Source: Sweltsa coloradensis (Eukaryota > Arthropoda > Insecta > Plecoptera > Chloroperlidae). Taken from it: a stretch of 64,000 bases of DNA. Below, piece by piece: positions 11,301 through 23,300 of this stretch. The notes under the pieces are model-generated. The model saw only the letters and a program-made list of their open reading frames with translations, was not told where the DNA came from and searched no databases. How positions within the stretch are numbered: position 1 is the stretch's first letter; each line of letters starts with the position of its first letter. The position numbers and the translations under genes are program-made. The stretch is taken from contig JAMZAV010000901.1 in NCBI GenBank assembly GCA_024449915.1, positions 62,001-126,000 of the forward strand, given 5' to 3'.

Positions 11301-14300
11301 GTTGGTAACCCTAGATGCACACGATAATCAATATTATCGATCAATAATCAATACCATAATGGATATTATTTTGATAATCGATAATGAAAAAAGTATTGAT
11401 GTGCATCCCTAATTTAAACACATCCAAAATAGTTAAAAGGAGATACAGATAGGCCACAGAGCAGGCACACAATCCAGTCAAGTTGATTTGCTGTTGTATC
11501 CCGGGTGGTGCCCATACGTGCAGCCCGCGCGGGCTACACCCGGGCCCCCTTGGCAACAAGAGAAAAGCTGCTGTTGCTGGGCCAGGGTGCCTCTTTATTC
11601 ATTAGATGAGCGTAGCGAGCGAAGCGAAGATTCCATTTCACTACACTGGAGAAAAAAATCCGGAATGTTTTTTATTTTTTTTATTTTTTTCTTTCTGTAT
11701 TTTTGTCTGTCTGTTAACACGATTCCGGCCAAACCGATACTCCGATTGCGATAAAATTTTATGGAGGCCTTTGAAATCTCTGAACTAAGAACTGCCACGT
11801 TTTTGAGCGCAATCGAAAAATTATTTCTCATGAAAATCGCAATTTTACGATTTTTTTCGATTTTTAAAAAATTTCTTCGACTTATAACTCCTACATGCTT
11901 TATCCGATTGTAATGATTTTTTCACAGAACCTTAATTTTATGAATTGATATATTCGTGTGAAATTTGAGCATAATCGAATAATTATTTCTTATGAAAATT
12001 TCAATATTACGATTTTTTCCTTTTTTAAAATTACGATTAATTAAAAAAAAAAAAAAAAATTTTTATTTAATTTGATTTAATTTAAAAAAAATTTCAACAA
12101 AGTTCTGATTTTTTCACAGAACAACAGAAAATCCGCAAAACACATGGCAGCTCAATTCACCAATTACGCTCATCCAACAACGCGGCGGGACTTAAGCGTT
12201 TTCCTAGTTTTAAGAGAATAGGTTAGAGATAGGAAGGGTGGAAAGTCACAAAACAGCACAACCAGTGAGGGGGCTTTCCTCCTAGACTCTGGTGCTTGGG
12301 CGACAAAAGAACCATGTCTTACCCTGGATTTGAACCACGACCGGGTGCAACGAGATAGGCTGAGTTACTAATTGTGACTGGGATCCGAAAACCAAAGGAA
12401 ACAATATACCGTATTGTACCGAATATAGGCCATCTTTTTTTCATTATTTTAGGTCTCAAAATCCCTCCTCGGCCTATATGCGAGCATCGGCATTTTTATG
12501 CACGAATTTCAAACACCAAGTTACAGCGCTGTGTGTCATTGCTTCTGTCTGGCGCTGCGCCAACAATACGGCAGGCACGGAGGACGCGACGCTATCTCCT
12601 GGCCTACTGGCGAGTGAAGTGCGATGCAGAACAGATGACTGGGCGATACAAACCGGTCCGCATAGAGATAGCGCTACGCCATCACGGGCTCCGCATAAAA
12701 AGGCCACGGGAATAACGTCGTGTAAAATAAAAATATTTAGTTAAATATTCCTTTTTAAAATTTTGATGACCAAAGTTAGGGGGTCGGCCTATATTCGGCC
12801 CAAAACGGTACGAAATATTATGTTCCGTAGATAGTTTTAACTCTGATGAAAGGCTTATGTCATTTAAACTATTTCGGTATGTATTCTTAATTTATTGGAT
12901 GAGCGTAGCGAGCGAAGTGAAGATTCCATTTCACTACACTGGAGAAAAAAATCCGGAATGTTTTTTTTTTCTTTTTTTTGTATTTTTGGCTATTAGTTAA
13001 CACGATTCCGGCTAAACCAATACTCCAATTGCAATGAAATTTTCTGGAGACCTTCAAAATCTCTGAACTTAGAACTGCCACGTTTTTTAGCGCAATCGAA
13101 AAAATATTTCTCATGAAAATCCCAATTTTACGATTTTTTTTCGATTTTTAAAAAATTTCTTCGACTTATAACACCTACATGCTTTATCCGATTTTAATGA
13201 TTTTTTCACAGAACCATAATTTTATGAATTAAGATATTCATGTGGAATTTGAGCGCAATCGAAAAATTATTTCTTATGAAAATCAAAATTTTACGGGTGT
13301 TTTCTTTTTTTAAACAATTCTTTGACTTATAACACCAACATTCTTTATCCGATTGTAATGATTTTTTCACAGAACCTTAATTTTATGAATTAATATATTC
13401 GTGTGAAATTTGAGCGCAATCAAATAATTATTTTTTTATGAAAATCGCAATTTAACGATTTTTTTTCTTTTTTAAAATTACGATTAAAAAAATTTAAATT
13501 TAAAAAAATCTTCAACTTAGTAATGATTTTTTCACAGAACAACAGAAAATCCGCATAACACATGGCAGCTCAATGCACCAATTACGCTCATCCAACAACA
13601 CGGCGGGACTTAAGCGTTTTCCTAGTTATTGAGTAACATAAAAGGATATTGGCATAACTTATTGTTTGATACTAGATACTAACAAAATTAGAAAACGTGA
13701 TTTCTTATTACTAAGCAGTAGCAAATTATTGCATGTTTGGGAGTTTCTATGAAAATCAATCTTTAATATAGTTGTATGAGCGTAGCGAGCGAAGCGGAGA
13801 TTCCACTTCACTACACTGGAGAAAAAAATCCGGAATGTTTTTTTTTTTTCTTTCTTTCTTTCTTTCTTTCTTTTTTTTTTGTATTTTTGTCTGTTTGTTA
13901 ACACGATTTCGGCTAAACCGATACTCCAATTGCAATGAAATTTTCTGGGGCCCTTCGAAATCTCTGAACTTAGAACTGCCACACGTTTTTGAGCACAATC
14001 GACAAATTATTTCTCTTAAAAATCGTAATTTTACGATTTTTTTTCGATTTTTAAAACATTTCTTCGACTTATAACACCTACATGCTTTATCCTATTGTAA
14101 TGATTTTTTCACAGAACCTTTATTTTATGAATTAATATATTTTTGTGAAATATGAGCGTAATCGAAAAATTATTTTTTATGAAAATCGCAATTTTATGAT
14201 TTTTTTCGATTTGTTAAATTTCTTCGACTTATAACACCTACATGCTTTATCCGATTGTTATGATTTTTTCAGAGAACCTTAATTTTATGCATGATTATAA

Positions 14301-17300
14301 TTGTGTGAAATTTTAGCGCAATCAAAAACTCATTTCTTATTATAATCGTAATTTCACGATTTTTCCAATTTTTAACATATTTACTTCGACTTATAACACC
14401 TACATGCTTTATCCGATTTTAATGATTTTTTCATAGAACTTTAATTTTATGAATTAAGAATGAAGATGACAGAGATCACGTTTCGTCGCTGGGATTTTGA
14501 TTGACAGGGGGTGTGAAAGTAGGACCGTACTTTTGCTCCTACGTCAGCAAGTTTTGGGCCAATCATGGGTAGGTTTCTAGTTTCTGTGTAGTAGTCTTTT
14601 GTTATTTCAAATATTTATTGACAGGCAGTGAGCTATTCAGCTAGCTGGACCGTTAGCCGAGGGTTTACAACCAATTTTGTGGAACTCCTAGTCTGTCACT
14701 CTCAGCCTATTATGAACACAATAGCCTCAATGTACCTGATCTGCTTCGGGAGCATCTTCACCCATTTCAAATCTATTGTGATGAAAATAATTTATTCAGC
14801 GAATTTTTTTTTTTTTTATAATTGCCAATATTTAATAACGTGGTTCAAATGAGTAGCTTGAGTTTTGAAATACGTTTTTTTCCCCTAGTGTCTACGATCA
14901 AAACTGACTGAAATATATAAAGATTACTTTTTTATTATAAAAATATATTATAGAATTATTATCCGTAACTCAGTCAGTTTTTATCGTAGAATTTCGTCCA
15001 AAAAAATGAAATTCAAGATACACGCTTAATATTTTAACAACGTTATTAGATTTTTGCAATAAACAAAAACAATCAATACATAAATGTATAAATAGAACAA
15101 TAGAACTGGAAGACAAGACAGCAGGTAGTAAAACCCCAGCTTCCTGAGAACTTCCTTCAAAGATTCCACCCATAGATAACAAAAACACACTGGACCCTGC
15201 TAAATAAAGAGGAGCGCCTTCACCCATTTCAAATCTATTGTGAAGAAAATAATTTATTCAGCGATTTTTTTTTCATAATTGCAAATATTTAATAACGTGG
15301 TTTAAATGTGTAGCTTGAGTTATGAAATGCGTTTTTCCCCTAGTGTTTACGATCAAAACTGACTGAAATATATAAAGATTACTTTTTTATTATTAAAATA
15401 TATTATAAAATTATCCGTAACTCAGAGAGTGTTTAGTGTTGTTTTATCTCCATGCATCACCCTTACGTCTCGATTAGCACCGTTGCCAAGAGACGCAACG
15501 CCGAAATATTATCAAAGTCATCACAAAGAGTGAGTGAGTTGGTAAATATGTAGTTGGAATGAAATTCATAACAATCAATTTCTTGTAATTCCTTATCTGT
15601 GACCAAACTTTTATTGAAATTAATTATAAAAAAACAAACATCAGGGACTTAATTTCGTAATTGACTACAAATTCAAACAAATCTCAACAATTTTTTAAAA
15701 ATGATAAATATGCCATATGCAATGCGTAAACTCCGGGACAAATTTGTTACTATTGTGAGTAATACTATACTACTATACTCTAAATACAATACAATACCAT
15801 TCATGACTATTGTTTGTATCATTTTGGTCTACTGATACACACAAATACAAAGTCTTGCGGTACTTGTTTTTTAGATGAGCGTAGCGAGCGAAGCGAAGAT
15901 TCCATTTCACTACACTGGAGAAAAAAAATCCGGAATGTTTTTCTTTCTTTCTTTCTGTTTGTATTATTGTGTGTTTGTTAACACGATTCCGGCTAAACCG
16001 ATACTCCAATTACGTTGAAATTTTATGGAGGCCTTCGAAATCTCTGAACTTAGAACTGTCACGTTTTTTAGCGTAATCAAAAAATTATTTCTCATTAAAA
16101 TCGCCATTTTTTTTATTTTTTTTTAATTTTTAAAACATTTCTTCGACTTATAACAACTACATTTTTTATTCGATTGTGATGATATTTTCACAGAACCATA
16201 ATTTTATGAATTAATATATTTGTGTTAAATTTGAGCGCAATCAAAAAATGTTTTATTATAAAAATTGCAATTTTCCGATTTTTTCGATTTTTAAAACATT
16301 TAATCGACTTATAACACCTACATGCATTATCCGATTGTAATGATTTTTTCACAGAACCTTAATTTTATTATTAATATATTGGGGTGAAATTTGAACGCAA
16401 TCAAAATATAATTTCTCGTGAAAATCGCAATTTTACGTTTTTTTTTCATAAAAAAATTAATTCTTCGACTTATAACACCTGCATTATCAGATTGTAATGA
16501 TTTTTACACAGAACCTTAATTTTGTGAATTCATATATTGGGGTGAAATTTGAACGCAATCGAAATATAATTTCTTGTGAAAATCTCAATTTTACGCTTTT
16601 TTCGTTTTAAAAAAATTACGCTCATCCAACAACGCGCCTGAAAAAGCGTTTGCGAAGCTTCCTAGTATAATGCAATTTACGTATTACAAATTTATGGAAA
16701 CATCCATAAGGCATTGTCACTCTACGAACATTCTTGTGTCATTGATCTCGAGCAGCCGGATGTCTTTCTACCAAATCAACTCCACCCCACCCCAACCCCA
16801 CCCCCCTCCCCCGATACCTCAGACCACACCACATGACCATACAACGCTCATCGACTTGCGAACTTGGTTCAAGAAGGTTTGTTTCTTTCAACTTTCAAGT
16901 TTCAAGTCCTGCATGATTGTTGAATAGCAGGTATAATGTTTACAAATCTGCAAGCTAGCCAGCAACCCTTTATTGTGGAATGAATAGTTTCTCTCTCTCT
17001 CTCTCTGTCTGTCCGTGCTTCTCGCTCGCGCGCCCGAGAAACATGCAGACTGTTGTGGTAGTTCAGATACATTTCTATAGAGGGCACAACTTTCGCACCA
17101 AATTTTATCCAATTTTACATTTAAGATTATTGCTTGTCTAATTAAGTTACGGCTACGAAATTCGTAATACTTTCTAATTAGAACCCCCGACAAGATGCCC
17201 TAAGAATTTTTTTGTTAGTATTTGGTCCCATTAAAAAGTTGTTTTTAAAAATTATTTGCTGATAAGCCAACGAGATTTTAAGAAATCTGAACAATACACA

Positions 17301-20300
17301 CTCATTTGACAGAAGTTCTCTGTTCGAGAAAAAAAAATCATCGGTATTGATCTATTGGTCTAATAGTTATGTACAATTTACTTTACCACTACGAAATCAA
17401 CAGTCCTCCTTCCTCTTAATATATTCGTGTAAAATTTGAGCCTTATGGAAAAATTATTTGTTTAAAACAATTGTCATTTTACGCTTTTTTCGTTTTTAAA
17501 AAATTACGCTCATCCATCAACGCGGCGGGACTTAAGCGTTTTCCTAGTATTTCATGCTAGAAAATATTTGTTTGCACAAATTGGTAGAACCAAATATTGG
17601 AAGGAGACCAAATCCCATTTTCTTCGTATCTATCGAGATGCATTCCTCCCCATCCCGCGCCAACTCAATATCGCTTTACTTCATTCCAGAGTGCTAAGAT
17701 AATATTATCTTATCAGTTCCCTCAGACCAATGTTGTCTCAAAGTACTGTCGAATATTATTCATCTCGTTACGTAATACATATCGGATTATTAAATAGTTG
17801 GATGAGCGTAGCGAAGATTCCATTCTACTACACTGGAGAAAAAAATCCGGAATGTTTTTTTTCTTTTTTTTTCTGTTTGTTTTTTGTGTGTCTGTGAACA
17901 CGATCCCGGCTAAACCGATACTCCAATTGTGATGAAATTTTCTGGAGACATTTCAAATCTCTGAACTTAGAACTGCACGATTCGAAAAATCAATCGAAAA
18001 ATTATTTCTCACGAAAATTTGAAAATTGCAATTTTACAATTTTTTTTTATTTTCTTGTTTTTTTCTGTTTGAATTTTTGTGTTTGTCAACACGATTCCGG
18101 CTAAAGCGATCCTCCAATTGTGATGAAATTTTCTGGAGGCCTTCGAAATCTCTGAACTTAAAACTGTCATTTTACATTCATTTTTTTTATTTTTTTTTTA
18201 TTTTACGATTTTTTTCCGTTTTTCTAATTTTTCTGTTTGTATTTTTGTGTATTTGTTAACACGATGTCGGCTAAACCGAAACTCCAATTGCTATGAAATT
18301 TTATGTAAACCTTTAAAATCTCTGAACTTAGTACTGCCACGTTTTTTAGCGCAATCGAAAAATTATTTCTCATTAAAATCACAATTTTTCGATTTTTTTC
18401 GATTTTTAAAACATTTCTTCGACTTATAACACCTCCATACTTTATTCGATTGTAATGATTTTTTCACAGAACCTTAATTTTATGAATTAAAATATTCGTG
18501 TGAAATTTGAGCGCAATCAAACAATTATTTCTTTTAATAATTGCAATTTTACGATTTTGCTATGATGCTGCGATAATGCTAAGGCTTTTACAATTTTCAT
18601 TTTTTTTGTTAAAGTGAAAGGTGTTTTAGATTAAAAAACAATACATCTAAACATTTACCAGACGGATTTTATAATTTTTGTTTTGTTTGATAAATATGAT
18701 TTTTTTTCCTATGCATTGTTGGAAAATGTATGTTTTTTGTAACAAATCTATATTTTACCATATTTTAATTAAAAAACTGTAAATCTAATCAAAAAAGTGT
18801 CTGGTGAATTTGTCAGAATAAGACTTGTGAGCATATTAAAAAAGAAATTATCTGTTTATCTTAAAAACTTTGGAAGAAGTAGGAAAAAATGTAAGCAAAT
18901 GTGATAGAATAAAAGTTTTGAGATAATAGCACTTAAAGTTTATTTATGTTGTTTTTTGGTAAACTTGAGTATAACATAGCCTAAAGGTTCAGTTTATTTA
19001 TTTTACATGAATTCACTGGGCATTATAACCTGTTAATCTAGGCTTCTTTAAAATTGACTAAAATTGTTATGAATAACACTATACAGCCCTAGATCAGAAA
19101 TAATATCAGTAGGTCGGTAAGCCATTTTCCCATGCAAAATAGCATGCAGCGCTCAAGAAAAAAATTAATTTGATGCTTTTAGCATTACATCAGCATAAAA
19201 TAAATTTATGGAGTCAATAAAAATAAAAAAGTATACTTAAAAAACAATTAAAACAATATTAATGCAAAATTCCTGGTTTTTCATACATTTTCAGTGAAAC
19301 AACCCCTTAAACAATTACGCTCATCCAACAACGCGCCTGAAAAAGCGTTTGCGAAGCTTCCTAGTTACTGATAATATCTTGAAAATGAATGAACGACAAT
19401 CATAACAACAGCTGAAATGAAACTTCATAGAACTAAGATTTCCAAGAAGCACGACCTTCACAAAGACAACAGTCAAACACGAGCCGGGTAGCATCTGTTC
19501 ACACTACGTAGCGCGCTCTCGTCGGGGGGGGGGGGGGGGGGGGTGCTCTTGTGAAAGACGTCGGAAAAAACCCGTTTTGAGCAAACAAAAGGATGCACTC
19601 GCAAAAGGTCCACGGTCGACGTTGGTATGCAAGAAAGTATAGGCCTAATTTTTTATTCAATTATTGATCAGCGTAAAAAATATCGATATTTATCGATCGA
19701 TAATCAATTGCACATGCGCGGTTATCAATATTCAAATTCATGTTGAACGGCTACCCTAATTGAAACTATTGGTAGATAGTTTGCTTACCTTTCTTAAGAG
19801 TTGCGGTTTGTTGGCTATTCCTTGCCCCATCTACCAATTTGCTGCAGGAAGGCCCATCTGTTATGTAGTCATGAGCGATTGGTTTGCAGCATGTTGCATT
19901 CATGTTGGGCACATTTCCCCAGACAAACACTGGGCAGTTGTCTACATAGGCAAGATGTGGCTCACGACACAGGAAGCTTGATGGAACATACGAGATTATG
20001 TAAGTTGAGATGGGTGATGATGACTGATGACTAAGAGGTGTTGGTTATTTGCAAAAAGAAAAGTACCGTACCCATGGTTGAAATTTATGTCAACGGTGAA
20101 ATAAAGTTGATTTTCTAAACACCAAAACTGTGCTTTATATAACTGATATTAATGTCCCATTGCAAAGGAGAAATGTTGCAAGGTCTGCTTTGTGGTAAAT
20201 AATTTGTCATCAACTGCAGAATACATCTGTAAGTGGCCGCTTACGCCGGCACATTCCTAGCCACCCCGACACTTCTTATTTTAATTTTAATAAGTACCTA

Positions 20301-23300
20301 ACCAATTTTTCATGTTGAAAGAACTAGATAAAATAATACTAAGGCCTACTGTTCATGAATCCTAAATCATAGTTTTTATAATATAATAAAAATGTAACAT
20401 TCAACACTTTACTAAACATTGACGTTTCATATTATGAATCTTCACTCCCACCTCTCGATCGCAAAAGGCGGCCAAAAGAGTCAATCATCAAAGCTCAGAT
20501 TTTAACATTCTCGATAGTTTGACCATTGTTTGACTTGCTAATCGGTACGGGAGTTATATTCTGTTCCGAAACTAGAGCCCAGAGGGGAGTATGGCTACCT
20601 CTCTCTGCCCTCGTGTAGTTTAACCCATCGGCTTTCTCGCCGGTCGAATCGACGGGCTGTTAAAAATGCGCGCCGATTTACCTGGCCATCGGATCGACGG
20701 GCTGGAACAGCAAGATAACAGCGCGCTACATTATCGGTAGTTGTATGAGAATGGTTCGTCCAATCACCAAGAGATCGTGCTCAATGTACTCTACGCACTT
20801 CCCTGCATCCAACGATGTGTTTGGCTCGTCACTCGGTCAAGTTTTAGCCTGTCTATGCTTGAAGGAAAGATTATGTTTGCATTGGTAGGTGGTATGGCGG
20901 CGCGCGCGCTATGGCGGATACGGCTTATTGCAATATTTTGAAGGATATGACGAAGATGAGGGGTGTGATATTTTGACACCAAGAAAAATTAGAAGGAAAG
21001 TTCATACACCCTAGACATTTATTTAGACTACATTTTCGTTTTTATTTCAAGTAAATCAGGTTATTTTTGTTGGAGCAGTGAATTTTTTGCTAAGGTGCGC
21101 TCCGCAACCCCATTTCGTAAAAAATAAATGGATTTGAGGGGCCAGGCGCAGCGATTTTTAATGGTAAGCCGATGGGTTAATCTGTCCAGCACGGGGTGCC
21201 CTCTCAGGGGGCTCTCCAGGAAGTTACAGAATCCCAATATCAAGTCAATATCAATGTCAATATCAAGTTAAGTGCATAGTGATATGAACATGTGTATTTG
21301 TGGACTGAATCAATTATTATGTGTAATATGAATGTAAATGTAAATTTTTAATTTAATTTTAAGTTACTGACATGTAAAATACCCCGAACACGCTGTGCAA
21401 GGGGTCAGCTTTACAAAAATAAATGCAATACAATACAATACAATACAATACAATACAATACAATACAATACAGCACAGAACAGAACATAATATAATTTTA
21501 TATTCACAACAATCATCACCAGTCACCACTAACAAATGTTTCGAAAAAACATGCCAAAAACTCGTAGAAATACTCGAATGACACTCGAAGAATAAAACAA
21601 TCCGGGTCTGTGGGCCTCAGACCCACAATGTCTGGGTCCCTTGATCCACAATTGTACAAAATCATGTACTTTGACCACTAAAGATTGTTTTTTGGATGAC
21701 AACACAAATGTAAATCCTTATAACAAGCCCTGTATAAACTGCTGTGAAGAGTCCATTTAAAAATCAAGTTTTTAATGTTAAAATGTTTTATTCGTGGTAC
21801 ATTTATGAAGTGTTTATGAAGGGTAACGTACGCAGCGGAAATCCGGGCCATGAGCTAAAGAGAATAAAAGTAAATACAAGCAACGGAAATGAGATTCCTG
21901 ATGAGCAATTGATCAGAAACACAACTACTAGATAAATGCTGGGTGTGGAGAAGTTGGGTGAGTGTGTATGTATCATGTACTTATTTGCAGACAAATAAAA
22001 TTTTACTTTTATTTACTGTGTGAAAAGGACATGGTTAAGATGGACATGTGAAACTAATACTGGAAGAAAGTTGGGACTTTGAATGCAGGGATGGAACAAG
22101 ACCATAGCAGGAGAGGGCTGGGAAGATGTGAAGAGATATGCTATTGATTGTATGTAAATGAAGTAGAAAAACTGGTTGCAAAACTCAAGTTTACCCTGTC
22201 AGAAGCAGGAAACGGCGATGAATAATGGTGACATCGATATCATACCCGAATGTTAATGCAGTTGCAACTCACTTGTTAATTAGAGTCCGTGTGTTATACC
22301 TCATGGACGCACTGTTTTCAAATAACCAAAACACATGATGGTCATTGTTGGATTGTACATCGGTTAGAATACGATAAAACTCGAGAAAACCTTGAGTACC
22401 GGTTTCATCTGTAAACAGAATACAATACATTGTCAATTAGTGTGGTCAACAGAACACTTGAGCCTTATTAAGAGTTCCCCATTGGAATGATTTCCCGACT
22501 CCTGGAAGTTTTAAGGTAAAAAATCATTGGACCAAGGTTCCACTGTGTTTGTAATATTATATTATCATCAGCAAATCAATTAGTCAATTACCTACCAGTG
22601 AAAGTAGTGGTGGGAGATGCTCCCAGCACCAAGTCGATTCTACCAAGTTGTGCTACACCCATTGCAGTTATGTTGGCAGGGCTTCCCAAGTACTCCATTC
22701 TGTTCCTGTAATTGCATTTGGTCACGCTGACCGCATAGGGATCATCTTCAAGCACAAAGTACTTGTCTACCTTGATATTCATGCCGTCAAGTATGTTTAG
22801 ACCTGCAACATTTTAAATTCAAAGTTATCTTCATTGATTTTCTGCTCTATAGAATTGCTACTAATAAGTAATAACCTGCTTCACTAGATCACTAAAGGCA
22901 AGTCTCATGAAGACTAAGCATTTGTAAAATGTTTGAATTCACTGTTTAAATACTAAACTTTACCTGCCCCTACTCCATCAAAGATGGATAGCACCCTTAT
23001 TGGTTTACTTGAGTCCATTTTGACCAGTTTTGTAAAACTTGTTGACATCGGTACCAATTTTGGTGTGAACATTTTCATCGCCTAAACAAACATATTAAAC
23101 AACATCGATAAATACTTTCCATCACTCACCAAATGAATTTGCGTTGGTAATCATAGAGAACAAACCAGAGTAGAGTGGAAACAGAATATTAAATAGCAGG
23201 TGTTAACTATCAAGTAACAGATGCGTGCAGATGATGGGGTGTTATATAGGGAAATAAAGGAAGATGAAGATGTTCTTTTTAAAGAAGATTTAACAGTAAT

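Noticed and set aside
11595..11831. Repeated open frames of the type [21 protein letters not shown] near several loci
   Set aside because: They occur only inside copies of the Helentron-associated repeat, on the strand opposite its sense, and reflect shared repeat sequence rather than a protein family.
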